Below are positions 35,481 through 44,894 of a stretch of DNA of 64,000 nt, piece after piece (position 1 is the stretch's first letter; the number at the start of each line of letters is the position of its first letter). The translations under genes were made by a program, and so were the position numbers. The stretch is from Levilactobacillus lanxiensis (GTDB taxonomy: Bacteria > Bacillota > Bacilli > Lactobacillales > Lactobacillaceae), in contig NZ_BOLN01000002.1 of assembly GCF_016861655.1 (NCBI RefSeq), positions 397,767-461,766 of the forward strand, written 5' to 3'. The notes under the pieces are model-generated. The model worked only from the letters and a program-made list of their open reading frames with translations, was not told the DNA's origin and ran no database searches.

Positions 35481-35507
35481 TGTCACCCGACCAATTGGTC
35501 GATGACA
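35481..35507. promoter_or_regulatory. Palindrome in the leader of the XrtG operon
   Basis: TGTCA-CC-CGACCAATTGGTCG-A-TGACA, a near-perfect 27-bp dyad centred on GACCAATTGGTC, lies about 15 bp upstream of the Firmicu-CTERM ribosome binding site and downstream of a TATAAT-like box. It could be an operator for a dimeric repressor or an mRNA hairpin. The rest of the 412-bp gap to 35863 holds only the NERD terminator. Confidence 0.6.
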
Positions 35508-35792
35508 TCATTTAAATTTACAACTTAACTTACTATTATACGGTTAGTCTATGCCACCATAGTCAATTAAGCAAGACAACATTTTTCACGCAAATATGCT
35601 TTCTTGACCGCATCTTTCACCTGAAATTGAGCCGGCTTGAAAGCACGCCATTACGGGAATTGATTAACGCCCACAAGTATTTGTTGACGCTAATAATAAC
35701 CCGTTGGCAATCACCCCCATTGTACTAGGTTTTGGGCCAAGTAGCGACCAAATAATCTTTAAGAATTGCGAGGGGCCACGAATTTCTCTGAT

Positions 35793-35830
35793 GTGAAAAG
35801 GTCAGCCCATTAAATGAACTGACCTTTTCA
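35793..35830 (-). terminator. Intrinsic terminator of the NERD gene
   Basis: TGAAAAGGTCAG pairs perfectly with CTGACCTTTTCA; the minus-strand U-tract is TTTTCACAT. Confidence 0.82.
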
Positions 35831-35863
35831 ACGTTTAATCATTTTATATTTGAAAATTCTCGT

Positions 35864-36592
35864 TTAATCCAGCACCACGGTCTCATGAATCAACCGCGCA
35901 ATCGCATTGACCTGGTCGTCGGTGAGACCCAACCAGTCGGGCAGTTTTTCGTGAACTTCGCTATAGAAACTCCGGAACAGGGCTGGCTTGGAGAAGCCCT
36001 CGCCCCACTTGTTGTAGTCATCGTCGTACGGTTGGTTCAAGACGTTGTGCAGATCGATGACCTTGTTATCGGGATCCTCACTCACGTAATTGTAGAAAAC
36101 AAATTCGTGGATGTAGGGTTTGATGCCCAATTGATTGAGCTTATTTTGAATCAGCCGGTTTAGGCTCAGGCCGGAGAGGATCACCTGGTTGATGGGATTC
36201 TCATCGCCCGCATAAACCTGGATATTATCGGGATTCTTGATGCACATGGTAAAGCTCTCGGTCCCCTGCTGCATGACTTCCTTGGGTAGCAGTCGTTTCA
36301 CCAGATACAGGCCATCCATCGACCCATCTTTACCGACGCCAATCATCCGCAGTAGGTCAGCGAGCTTGATGTTGTGGTACACGGCCCCGGTCCAGTATTT
36401 TGTCTCCAGCATGAAAATACCCTTGCGGCAAACCACTAAGTGATCCACTTGCCGGTTGGGAAAACGATTGTCGTCCGAATCAATGTAGAGGTTGGCAAAA
36501 ATATGAAATTTATCCTCCGGGAATCGTTTATCAAGCTGGCGTAGCATTTTATAAGTGCGGTATTCACCGCGATTGGTATAGTTTTCTGACAT
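35864..36592 (-). CDS. NERD-domain protein (predicted nuclease-related)
   Basis: A 242-residue cytoplasmic protein. The NERD domain carries the PD-(D/E)xK-like core: QVDHLVVCRKGIFMLETKYW, with D and ExK in the expected positions. NERD proteins are thought to process DNA, but few are characterised. The second half has no domain I recognise. The ATG at 36592 has GGGGGGAAG at good spacing. It is monocistronic with its own terminator, so no partner gene suggests its role. Confidence 0.85.
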   Translation of the reverse strand: MSENYTNRGEYRTYKMLRQLDKRFPEDKFHIFANLYIDSDDNRFPNRQVDHLVVCRKGIFMLETKYWTGAVYHNIKLADLLRMIGVGKDGSMDGLYLVKRLLPKEVMQQGTESFTMCIKNPDNIQVYAGDENPINQVILSGLSLNRLIQNKLNQLGIKPYIHEFVFYNYVSEDPDNKVIDLHNVLNQPYDDDYNKWGEGFSKPALFRSFYSEVHEKLPDWLGLTDDQVNAIARLIHETVVLD

Positions 36593-36723
36593 TTTACTTC
36601 CCCCCATGAAACCAGTATAGGTCAAAATAGCTGACCTACCTAGCGAAGTCGGTTGGGCCTTTTAGCCGTGCGTGGTCGACCCCCAATGTAAGCGGGCTGA
36701 CCACCGGATTGGCTAGTCGGTCG

Positions 36724-36923
36724 TTAAGACGGTGACCCGTCAAACCGGCGGAGTTCATCTAGCATGGCCGTGCGACGCGGATAGGCCTGACGCCAGGTCT
36801 CGATTAAGTCCGTCGCCGCTGAGAGGCCACCACAATAGGCGACCATCCGGTTTAGGACGGCCAGGCCCTCACTAAAAAACGGTTCAATCCCATTGTACCA
36901 GGACTGAACCGCGGACACATCTT
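36724..36923 (-). pseudogene. Possible C-terminal remnant of a SWIM zinc-finger-type protein
   Basis: An open frame of about 65 codons directly behind the VOC gene, including SWYNGIEPFFSEGLAVLNRM and ending in a WRQAYPRRTAMLDELRRF segment that resembles the end of a larger helical protein (SWIM zinc-finger proteins end in a similar YPRR..LLEEL pattern). The only start is a GTG without a ribosome binding site, and nothing upstream continues it because the VOC gene occupies that place. It is either a decayed gene end or a small translationally coupled protein. The family suggestion is from memory of the pattern only. Confidence 0.4.
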
Positions 36924-37388
36924 CTATTTAGCGGCCTCGAGCACCGCAATTTCAATCTTCTTCATCTGCATCAGCGCCTGCACCTGCGCTGGCGTCTGGG
37001 TCAGCTCACCAATGTTTGCCGGAACGATTTGCCAGGAGACGCCGAAACGGTCCTTGACCCAGCCACACTGTTCGGCTGCGGGCACGTGGGACAGCTTTTG
37101 CCAGTAATAATCAATTTCGGCCTGATCAGCGCATTCAATCGTAAATGAAATGGCCTCGTTGATCCGAAAGCTCGGCCCGCCATCGAGCGCCAAAAACTTT
37201 TGCCCGTTTAAATGAAAGGACGCGTTTAAAATTCCCCCCTGCATGTCAGTGAAATGTGCATCGAGGTCAGCATCGGGATAGTAAGTCACGTCGTCCAGCG
37301 TCGAATCGGGAAAGACACTGAGATAGTAATGCACGGCCTTGTCACAGTTGTTGTCGGCGAACCACAGACTCGGAACGATTTGCTTCAT
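36924..37388 (-). CDS. PhnB-like VOC-superfamily protein
   Basis: A 154-residue protein of the PhnB/3-demethylubiquinone-methyltransferase-like glyoxalase fold. Diagnostic segments are PSLWFADNNCDKAVHYYLSVF, KFLALDGGPSFRINEAISF and GWVKDRFGVSWQIVP. Members are small metal- or ligand-binding proteins with mostly unknown roles. CAGGAGGG precedes the ATG. It may share a transcript with the small remnant downstream. Confidence 0.9.
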   Translation of the reverse strand: MKQIVPSLWFADNNCDKAVHYYLSVFPDSTLDDVTYYPDADLDAHFTDMQGGILNASFHLNGQKFLALDGGPSFRINEAISFTIECADQAEIDYYWQKLSHVPAAEQCGWVKDRFGVSWQIVPANIGELTQTPAQVQALMQMKKIEIAVLEAAK

Positions 37389-37490
37389 GGGAAACCCTCC
37401 TGGAAAGCTTATTTTTCGTTAAGCGTACTGGATTTTTGGGGTGGGTTCAAGTGAGAGCGCTTGGTAGTTGAGAGTGGAAACCACCAAAAT

Positions 37491-37542
37491 AAAACGGGCC
37501 CCACCCTAAGCAATACGACGATCACTAAGGATTAGACCCGTT
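37491..37542 (-). terminator. Terminator of the large adhesin gene
   Basis: AACGGGTC and CCTTAG pair with CTAAGG-like and GGCCCGTT segments in an imperfect hairpin; the minus-strand 3' end is CGTTTTATTTT. Confidence 0.65.
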
Positions 37543-37563
37543 CTATTCATGCCTATTGACTAG

Positions 37564-40500
37564 TTATTCCATTGGATGCTTACGCCGAAACGGCAGGCAT
37601 AACCACCCTAATAGTGTGAGGCCCAAAAGTTGCCAGCCATTGGCCTGTGACTCACTCGTCTGTGGCAAGCTGGTTTGCCCCGCCTTCTGAGTTCTCTCCT
37701 GCTTACCCAGTTGCGTGTCCGTCGATGTCGATGCTCCTCGGAGTTGTCCCTGGTCCGCCAGCTGGTCAAAACGGACCTGTTGCTGGCGTAACTGGCCAAC
37801 CTGTCTGGTTACTGCAAGGTTCTGAGCATGCACGCCAGATTTCGCTTTTGTTAAGTGCAGGCGCCGCTGTTCCGTTGCCAACTGCTTAGCCTGGCTCGTA
37901 CGACCGGGACGAACTGATTTAATCACTGGCGCAAGTGATACATGACCAACTAGTTTCTTACCATTACGGGCCACAGCACGGGGCATGTCCGTCAACAATG
38001 GATTATCGCCAACCAATTTCGCTAGATCAACGGTATTACCATCCGTAGTAACTGGCGTTTGCGGCTTTGTTGGCTGGTCGCTGACGCTTGATGGATTCAC
38101 GCGATAGTGTGTGATGTGCGGATTGTTTGGGTCCGTCACGTCGACTTCCGTAAAGGTATTGTTGCCATCTTGGAGGACCACTTGCTTTACGGGCAAGGCT
38201 GACGTCTGGGTCTTGTCCGGCCGCCCCTTGACCTGTTCACTAATAGTCACTTGCCGGGTCTTCGGATCAAAACTGTAGACCGTGGTACTCTTGTCAGCCC
38301 ACTGTTTCGTGATCTGAGTTACGTTACCATCTACGTCCTTTTGTGTCGTGGTCTTATTCCCTTGCTTATCAACCGTCACCCCTAAGATAGTCAGTGTTCC
38401 TGGGGTCACTGTCACATCGTAGTTTGGGTTGCCCGCCTTGGCATCAATTGAATAAGTCCCAACTGCCTCGTTCTCCGGTCGGCTATACGTAAGCTTCAGC
38501 CCATCAGTCGTCAATGCATCCCCCTCTTTAAGGCTACCGCTTGTCAGGGTCACCACATTGTCTGGATCATCATCACCAGCAGCCTTTACCTGATTTGTCA
38601 CTTGAACCGTAATTTGCCGAGGCTTGACCGTGAACTTGTCGTTAACCAATGAGAACGTGTAGTTAGGGTCAAGCTTATTCAGTGCATCTTGCGTTAATTG
38701 AAGCGTGTATTCTCCGGCCTGCAAATCAGCTGGCTTAACCTCACCTCCGTCAGCACTTACAAATTTAAAGGCGTCCGTGGTGATTGGACCTTGCTCTGTA
38801 ACGTTTGAGATACCCGTCAAAACAGGAATATCCCCATACGTACTGGTCGTTGGCTTCACGGTGATTGTCGCCTCGGCGGGAACAATAGTTAGTGTGCCAG
38901 TACCAAACGAGTTCGCGTAAGCGTAAGTGTAATTCGGGTTTTCATCAATCAAACGCTTCTGCGCAGACTGAGTTAACTGAATCTTATACGCATGATTGGC
39001 TTTTAAATCAACGGCGAGAACACTCTGATTCCCCGCAACATCCCAAATTTCAAAATCATCTTGGTTAATAACGCTCGTGGTCGGATTGGAAATTTTGGCT
39101 GATAAATCATTAGGTAACGCATCACCGTAAACCATAGTAGCATCGGCAACCGTCACGCTTGCTTTTGCTGGGGCAATGGTCAAGGTACCAACGTTATCAA
39201 ACGATACCGCGTAATTCCCCGGGTCCGTAGTCGCAGCAATCGTATACTTACCAGCACTCGTACCAGTCACCGTCAGCTTAACACCGAGCGCATCAAGCGT
39301 GTCCGGTGTGACCAAGGTCCCCCCAGAAATATGAAATGTTGGTTTGGGTGTTGTCGCGCCATAAACAATATTTAAATCATCCACACGAACCTTGATTGGC
39401 TTGGGCGCAATGCTAAAGGCCGTAGAAGCTGGATTAAGTATCACAGTGTAGTTCGGATTAATCGCTGAAGTTGGATCCAGAGTAATGGCATAATCTCCCG
39501 CATTTTCACCTTTTTCTCGGACTAATTTCACCCCAAGTTTGGCAATGTCATCTCCATTAACCATGGCATTCGCCGAATCACTGGTCAAGATCAAGGCTGG
39601 ATCTTTATCACCATAGGTCTTCGTTCTAATGTCAGCGGTCACATAAATTTTCCGTGGGTTCACAGTGAGTGTTGCGGTATCAAATTCGGTGAAAGTATAA
39701 TTGGGGTCGCTCTTTAGCCTAGTCTGAGCCTTCGTCGTATACCGAATCGTGTAATTTTCATTAGCCTGCAAGTTCTTCGGCTGAACCAACTGGCCGTCAG
39801 CGTCGACGATTTCGAAGTCTTCCTGACTAAGCTGAAATTGAGGTTTCGTTTCATCACTCTTTAAAATGCCTAAATTACCAGAAAATTTCGGTACGTCTCC
39901 ATAGTATACGGTTTCCGGACTCACAGTCACAGTCGCGGTCGCCACTTTGGGCGTAATTGTAACGCCCCCAGAAATATATAACCCCGCATTAGGATTCGTG
40001 CTCAGACTCTTTAAGTGAGCACGCCCGGCATCTGTTAGGTTAATCACGTACGTGCCCACATCCTTGGGTTCAGACAATGGGGTCTCAAGGTCATCAACAT
40101 TTACATAGCTAAAGTATTCTGGATGATTATTAAAACTAGTTCTTTGTTCATCCGTAAGCTCGCCAAAATCTTTCCCAAATTGGACGCTTGGGAACTCTTG
40201 TGGCGTGCCATAAACCTGATTCCAACTGCCAAATGTCGCCAATACATCCTGGGCATCCTGGTTTTTCGTCGTTAGGTCGTCTAGATTGACCTTAAAACTA
40301 ACCAGTAGGTTTTGAACCTTCTTCAACGCGGCGTACCCATTTTGACCGTCCTGCCAAATGTCCGTCGGAATCGTGGCAGTTGCTGCGCTTTCAAAGGCAG
40401 TCTTGGCATCCCCGTTGGTCGCGGAAATCTGAGTATAAACATCGGTAATTGTCTTAAATAGGGCATCTGCCGCTGTCTTTTGATCAGCAGTTAAACCACC

Positions 40501-42672
40501 CAACGCCGTAAATTGATCGTAAAGGTCATTGGCTTCTTTCTTATAGTCCTCCGCCTTTGCATGGTTCGCAGCGGCTTGGCCCTCCCAGTACGTGAGGGTC
40601 TCTTTCGTTGGTAACAGTAAGCTCCCACTAGCTTGTGGACTATTGGCGTCTGTAGAATCCGTCGCACCGGCATTGTCTACTGGGGACCAGTAGTAGTCGG
40701 CACTAGTGATGGGTGTCTTACCACCACTAGTCACGTTTACACCATTGCTTTGAAGCGGCTGCCCGTTCAAACCATCAGTTACCGACTGACCGGTCCCCAC
40801 TGTCGCACGCACATTAACTGGCTGACCGTCCACCGTCGTGCCAGTGGCCGTGTAGTAGTGACCGATTGGATTAGATTTAGCCGCTGGTGCCGACGTGGCT
40901 GTTCCAGTAGTCGATGCATCAATCAGAACCTGGCCAGGGCCTGGCGTATTTAACGTGACCTCAGCCGGTGTGTACCCCGGAATCGACACCAAGACTGGTT
41001 TCCCCGCAACGGTCACCACTTCCACTGGATTTAACCCAGCAATGGGTTGCCTGGTCACAGAATCAACTGGCGTGACAGTCGCTTTAAATGCCAATCTTAC
41101 CGGAACCGTCATGTTTTGGTTATCTGCATCGGTAACCGTATAACTGTAGTAGGTGTCATCCGCGATGTTCTTAAACGCATCGCCACCAATATAGTGAACC
41201 GTACCATTATTGTTGGCGACAACTTGATTCCCATCAATAACATAAATATTTCCCGCCGAATCTGTCGGGATAACTGCAATCAAAGACGGGTCAAGGGTTG
41301 GGTCAGCAGCCACCGCACGTTGAGCCGCAGCCTGCGTTGAGAAGATGGAGATCGTATCCCCAATGTTAGCTATGGCTTTAACGTTGGTTTTGTCGAGTAA
41401 AGCGCCAGAATCAGCAGAGTCAACTAGATTAACCTGTAGGGGAATCGTTTTTGGCGAATAACTAAAGTTAGTAATTTTAGCAGAATAATCGTTCATGCTA
41501 CCACCAGTAGAAGCAGCTACTGAAATGGAATAACCAGTTTTAACATCATCGATATGCCGTGAAAGTGTAAGATTGTTTAGCTTAACCGTTAACATCTGTG
41601 TGGTAGCATCATAGTTCATCGTAAACGGATTTTCCGGATTAGAGGAACGCGTCAATTTATACTCGCTAGCATACCGCCAATCTATACCTTGGTCACCTGC
41701 CGATTGTAAAGTCCCACTTCCATCTGTATAACGCCAACCAACGTAAGGACTCCCCGTAGGATCACGGAAGTCCGTCTGATTATTATACTCATCAAATACA
41801 AAACCAAAGGCATTATCCAGACCAGCGATTCCTAAGCGTCCACCAGAACCACCTTCCGTAGCTTTCTCCGGATTACCTGGGGCAAAGATGAAGCCCACAC
41901 TATCGGCCCCACCGTTATTTTTACTCCCAACTCCCAGTGCACCCGTCATAGAAAAGTTGTGTGTGAAGTCAATCGCATGTTCGAACGACACATGGGCTAC
42001 CTGATGCCCTTGGATACTGGTTGACCTATTAGGTGACGAATAGTATTTGTGGTAGTCATTGGTTGTCAGTGAAATACTACCGTCTGAATCAATTGTTTGT
42101 GTGGTCGTATTATCGGTCGGATCATCGTCCTGATCACTGCCACCCCGATTTTCAACGGTTGCCGTGAAGTGTTGCCCAATTTGATCCGCAGTTAAATTAA
42201 CCTGCGATGTATCTGCGCCGACACTCACGTCGCTGTTCGCAGACAATACCGGATAGGTCTTTTCCGCAGCCGCGGCCTTTGCCGCCCCGGCATCGGTCCG
42301 ACTCACTGCAATATTAGGGGTCACCGCCGTATAGCGTACAGCCCTCTGTGGGGTTGGTTTAACAGGGGCTTGTTCCTTAGGCGTTGTCGGCTCCTGTGGC
42401 TTTGATGTATCCACTGGTGGCGTGCTCATCGTTGGTGTGGTTTTCGGCTTAGTCGTTGCCGGCTCAGTCACAGGTGCTCCTGGTGTGACGGCTGTGGTTG
42501 GTGGCTCCGTGGCCGCCTGTACGGTCATCGTGCCCGTACTTTCAGCAATGGCAACCGCCGAAAGACTTACCAGTAACGTCCCAAATAGCCGGGTCTTCAC
42601 CCGCCACCCAGTGTGCCCTTTGTACAGAATTAAATGCTTCTTCACCGTTTGATTCGCAATTTTTTGTCTCAA
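37564..42672 (-). CDS. LPxTG-anchored giant adhesin with L-type lectin and MBG repeats
   Basis: A 1702-residue wall protein. The signal region LILYKGHTGWRVKTRLFGTL is a variant of the KxYKxGKxW signal. After a Thr/Pro-rich stretch comes a legume-type (L-type) lectin domain (about 170-450; GADSVGFIFAPG, GIAGLDNAFGFVFDEYN). A mucin-binding-like linker and a helical region (about 690-800) follow. Then come six MBG-type beta repeats, five marked by YGD/YGA motifs (VYYGD, KTYGD, IVYGA, MVYGD, STYGD) and a sixth by AAGDD. The C-terminus has LPQTSE, a hydrophobic helix and RRKH for sortase A. A TTG start at 42672 follows AAAAGGAGA by 8 nt. Probably binds host or plant glycans; inference from the lectin domain. 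Confidence 0.92.
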   Translation of the reverse strand: MRQKIANQTVKKHLILYKGHTGWRVKTRLFGTLLVSLSAVAIAESTGTMTVQAATEPPTTAVTPGAPVTEPATTKPKTTPTMSTPPVDTSKPQEPTTPKEQAPVKPTPQRAVRYTAVTPNIAVSRTDAGAAKAAAAEKTYPVLSANSDVSVGADTSQVNLTADQIGQHFTATVENRGGSDQDDDPTDNTTTQTIDSDGSISLTTNDYHKYYSSPNRSTSIQGHQVAHVSFEHAIDFTHNFSMTGALGVGSKNNGGADSVGFIFAPGNPEKATEGGSGGRLGIAGLDNAFGFVFDEYNNQTDFRDPTGSPYVGWRYTDGSGTLQSAGDQGIDWRYASEYKLTRSSNPENPFTMNYDATTQMLTVKLNNLTLSRHIDDVKTGYSISVAASTGGSMNDYSAKITNFSYSPKTIPLQVNLVDSADSGALLDKTNVKAIANIGDTISIFSTQAAAQRAVAADPTLDPSLIAVIPTDSAGNIYVIDGNQVVANNNGTVHYIGGDAFKNIADDTYYSYTVTDADNQNMTVPVRLAFKATVTPVDSVTRQPIAGLNPVEVVTVAGKPVLVSIPGYTPAEVTLNTPGPGQVLIDASTTGTATSAPAAKSNPIGHYYTATGTTVDGQPVNVRATVGTGQSVTDGLNGQPLQSNGVNVTSGGKTPITSADYYWSPVDNAGATDSTDANSPQASGSLLLPTKETLTYWEGQAAANHAKAEDYKKEANDLYDQFTALGGLTADQKTAADALFKTITDVYTQISATNGDAKTAFESAATATIPTDIWQDGQNGYAALKKVQNLLVSFKVNLDDLTTKNQDAQDVLATFGSWNQVYGTPQEFPSVQFGKDFGELTDEQRTSFNNHPEYFSYVNVDDLETPLSEPKDVGTYVINLTDAGRAHLKSLSTNPNAGLYISGGVTITPKVATATVTVSPETVYYGDVPKFSGNLGILKSDETKPQFQLSQEDFEIVDADGQLVQPKNLQANENYTIRYTTKAQTRLKSDPNYTFTEFDTATLTVNPRKIYVTADIRTKTYGDKDPALILTSDSANAMVNGDDIAKLGVKLVREKGENAGDYAITLDPTSAINPNYTVILNPASTAFSIAPKPIKVRVDDLNIVYGATTPKPTFHISGGTLVTPDTLDALGVKLTVTGTSAGKYTIAATTDPGNYAVSFDNVGTLTIAPAKASVTVADATMVYGDALPNDLSAKISNPTTSVINQDDFEIWDVAGNQSVLAVDLKANHAYKIQLTQSAQKRLIDENPNYTYAYANSFGTGTLTIVPAEATITVKPTTSTYGDIPVLTGISNVTEQGPITTDAFKFVSADGGEVKPADLQAGEYTLQLTQDALNKLDPNYTFSLVNDKFTVKPRQITVQVTNQVKAAGDDDPDNVVTLTSGSLKEGDALTTDGLKLTYSRPENEAVGTYSIDAKAGNPNYDVTVTPGTLTILGVTVDKQGNKTTTQKDVDGNVTQITKQWADKSTTVYSFDPKTRQVTISEQVKGRPDKTQTSALPVKQVVLQDGNNTFTEVDVTDPNNPHITHYRVNPSSVSDQPTKPQTPVTTDGNTVDLAKLVGDNPLLTDMPRAVARNGKKLVGHVSLAPVIKSVRPGRTSQAKQLATEQRRLHLTKAKSGVHAQNLAVTRQVGQLRQQQVRFDQLADQGQLRGASTSTDTQLGKQERTQKAGQTSLPQTSESQANGWQLLGLTLLGWLCLPFRRKHPME

Positions 42673-42752
42673 GACCCAGATCTCCTTTTCGCCTGGTAGC
42701 GGTCGTTCCAGCCAACGACGGACTAGGTTCTCTTTTTAATGAACGCTCACGC

Positions 42753-43187
42753 TTAAATTTCCCCTGGAATCGGCAACGCGTGCCGTTTTTGTGCTTGATT
42801 AGCTAAAACATAATAGTCGTGCGCGATTATTTCTGGTGCTAAATACGGTGGATTCCCCACGAGGCTCAGGGCGCTTTGCCACCAGTACAGGTCGTGCTTT
42901 TCAAAGTAACTGGTCATCTCGCCGGACAGTCCGCTGAGTTGATCACGTTCGATGAACAAGAGTAAATCGACTAAATAGTCCAAATGTACCTGCAGGTCAA
43001 CGTAGAGTTCCCCGTCTTGATTTTGCTCAGACGACGTCGCTGACCACGTGGGGGCCAAGATCCAGGACCAGTGGCGCGTGCCGGGCTGTTGCTGACGAGG
43101 CAGCGTCAACAGGGTCTTGCGTAGGTCAACCACGCGATCAGTAATATTGGTGACTGTTTTGGCGTAAGCCGCTTGATAGGTAAGCAT
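42753..43187 (-). CDS. Hypothetical protein
   Basis: A 144-residue protein not recognised. It is Trp/Leu-rich, predicted mostly helical, without a signal peptide or transmembrane segment, and ends in PIPGEI. The ATG at 43187 has GGGAGGAGGG, a strong ribosome binding site, so it is likely expressed. It lies 81 bp upstream of the giant adhesin and could be co-transcribed with it, since I see no terminator between them. Confidence 0.65.
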   Translation of the reverse strand: MLTYQAAYAKTVTNITDRVVDLRKTLLTLPRQQQPGTRHWSWILAPTWSATSSEQNQDGELYVDLQVHLDYLVDLLLFIERDQLSGLSGEMTSYFEKHDLYWWQSALSLVGNPPYLAPEIIAHDYYVLANQAQKRHALPIPGEI

Positions 43188-43776
43188 CGAATCCCTCCTC
43201 CCAACAGTTTTATTTTTTGGTGCTTATGTAAGTTTCGAATCAATCATCTCTAAATGCTGACTTACCAGGTGTGGCTGTAAACGTTTCCAACCCCATCTAC
43301 GGTATATCGCCCGATTAATTCGAGATTGTTGCTGTTAATCAGTAACACTGTCTGTAAATAAGTTTTTACTGAAAAATAGTCGAAAAATCCGGCGGTCAGT
43401 GTCCTGAATCCTAGACCTCTTGGCCAAATTCGTCATGATTTGTCCGTTAATTCACCGAGTTTATTCGTTTAACCCTTATGCCACCAGTCATCTGCATCCC
43501 CCGATTCGTGACTAACGCGCGCCCGGCAACTCGGCCACTAAGCTCGCCAGGACCGTTAACTGGGTCCCGATGGCACTCACAGTATAGTTGCGCCCCAACA
43601 AACATTCAAGGCGTTTACACTTAATATATCGTTATTATCACGTCTTATATTATCTGTAACATGAACTTTATGCATTTAGTGTCCGATTCACTGTATATAC
43701 GGCTAATGACCTGTCGAGATTCTGACGTTCAGAGTCGCTTGAATTTTGGCCCTTAGGTTGCTCAGGGCAACCTAAA
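43188..43776. other. Gene-free AT-rich stretch
   Basis: About 590 bp with no ORF of interest. It must hold the promoter for the 43187 gene (AT-rich around 43320-43380). AGGTTGCTCAGGGCAACCT (43754-43772) is a short perfect hairpin just outside the next terminator. Confidence 0.5.
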
Positions 43777-43807
43777 AGGACGTGCCTGCAAACTGCAAGC
43801 ACGTCCT
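43777..43807 (-). terminator. Intrinsic terminator of the secreted GW-like protein gene
   Basis: AGGACGTGC pairs with GCACGTCCT, extended by TGC pairs; the minus strand continues CCTTTTAGG. Confidence 0.82.
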
Positions 43808-43837
43808 ATCCTGAACTCTAATTTAATTGGTGATCAC

Positions 43838-44761
43838 TCATTCATCATACAAGGCGATTTCGCCATAGTACGCCGGAACCCGCACGATACTAAACATCGC
43901 GTAGTCCCCATTGGCTAGCTGTTTGATACCGACCCCGACCTTGGCGGGAACGTAGAAGTTTTGTTCCGTCACGCCATCGGTCCCGGAGCCGTCAAACATA
44001 TTATCCTCAACCCAGGTCTCCCATGCCAAGCCGTTCAGCACGTCGTCCTTGCTACCGACGACCACCGTACTGAGGGTCTTGTCATACCCGAAGCCGTAGG
44101 TCAGATTGTTGGCTGCCAAGAGCTTTCTAAATTGACCATAGTCAGACGCCCCAGACCAGTTAGGCAATGGGCCACGCAAAAATCCTGGCGTAATGCTCGT
44201 TGAACGGGAAAAATGGTAGGTTGGCCCAGCCAGCTGCGAAGCGACCTGCTTGGCCTGCGCCATGGTTGCGGCGTCTGGCTTCACACCCCCGACCAGGCTC
44301 TTAGCAATCGTCAGGGCCAGTTGGTCATCCGTGCTGGTCGCTGGCTTTGTGGTCGGTTGCGTCGTCGTAGTTTTGGTCGTTGCTGGCGTCGTCGCAGTCG
44401 TGGCTGCTTTCAAATAGCCGCGCCAAATCCACCCACTCAGCGTCCCATCAGCCGATTTGACGTGATAGTAAATTGGCGTGGTCCCCTTACGCTTGTTGTA
44501 CAGTTTTTCGTGTGCATCCGTCGTCCACACCACAGTCGGCGTCACGTCATTATTGCTGTAACGCAGCCCCAGATGCTTCGAGTAACGGGCGCCGGTGGTT
44601 GCCGTGTAGCTGTGCTGGCGCATGCTCCGCCGCCACATCAACCGAACGGAACGTGACCGAGCCGCCGAATACTGCTGGTTGGCCGAAGCCGGTTGACTGA
44701 TGCTCAAGCCGCCACCCAGACTGACCAGTGCGATACATAATCCTAACAATCTTTTGTTCAT
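43838..44761 (-). CDS. Secreted protein with SH3/GW-like N-terminal domain
   Basis: A 307-residue exported protein. The signal peptide ends near PASANQQ. Residues about 50-115 (TGARYSKHLGLRYSNN ... IYYHVKSADGTLSGWIWRGYL) resemble the GW/SH3-like wall-binding modules of lactobacilli. A Thr-rich linker (about 120-143) leads to a C-terminal domain of about 160 residues I do not recognise. Probably a wall-associated protein; no hydrolase motif is visible. The gene is monocistronic, with a terminator. Confidence 0.72.
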   Translation of the reverse strand: MNKRLLGLCIALVSLGGGLSISQPASANQQYSAARSRSVRLMWRRSMRQHSYTATTGARYSKHLGLRYSNNDVTPTVVWTTDAHEKLYNKRKGTTPIYYHVKSADGTLSGWIWRGYLKAATTATTPATTKTTTTQPTTKPATSTDDQLALTIAKSLVGGVKPDAATMAQAKQVASQLAGPTYHFSRSTSITPGFLRGPLPNWSGASDYGQFRKLLAANNLTYGFGYDKTLSTVVVGSKDDVLNGLAWETWVEDNMFDGSGTDGVTEQNFYVPAKVGVGIKQLANGDYAMFSIVRVPAYYGEIALYDE

Positions 44762-44831
44762 GAAATCTCCTCCTAGACGAACCTAATTTTACCATTCGTA
44801 ATTGGTTAACGCACGGCCCGGCGCAAATTAA

Positions 44832-44879
44832 AAAGATGACCACGCTCTCAGGATTTCTCCTTGGAGACTGGTCATCTTT
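44832..44879 (-). terminator. Intrinsic terminator of the FRGTWY gene pair
   Basis: AAAGATGACCA pairs perfectly with TGGTCATCTTT; the minus strand ends in TTTTTAATTT. Confidence 0.84.
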
Positions 44880-44894
44880 CAGGTTCACGTCTAC

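Noticed and set aside
37564..42672. Many plus-strand open frames within the giant adhesin region
   Set aside because: They are antisense shadows of a long, domain-rich reading frame and carry no recognisable domains.
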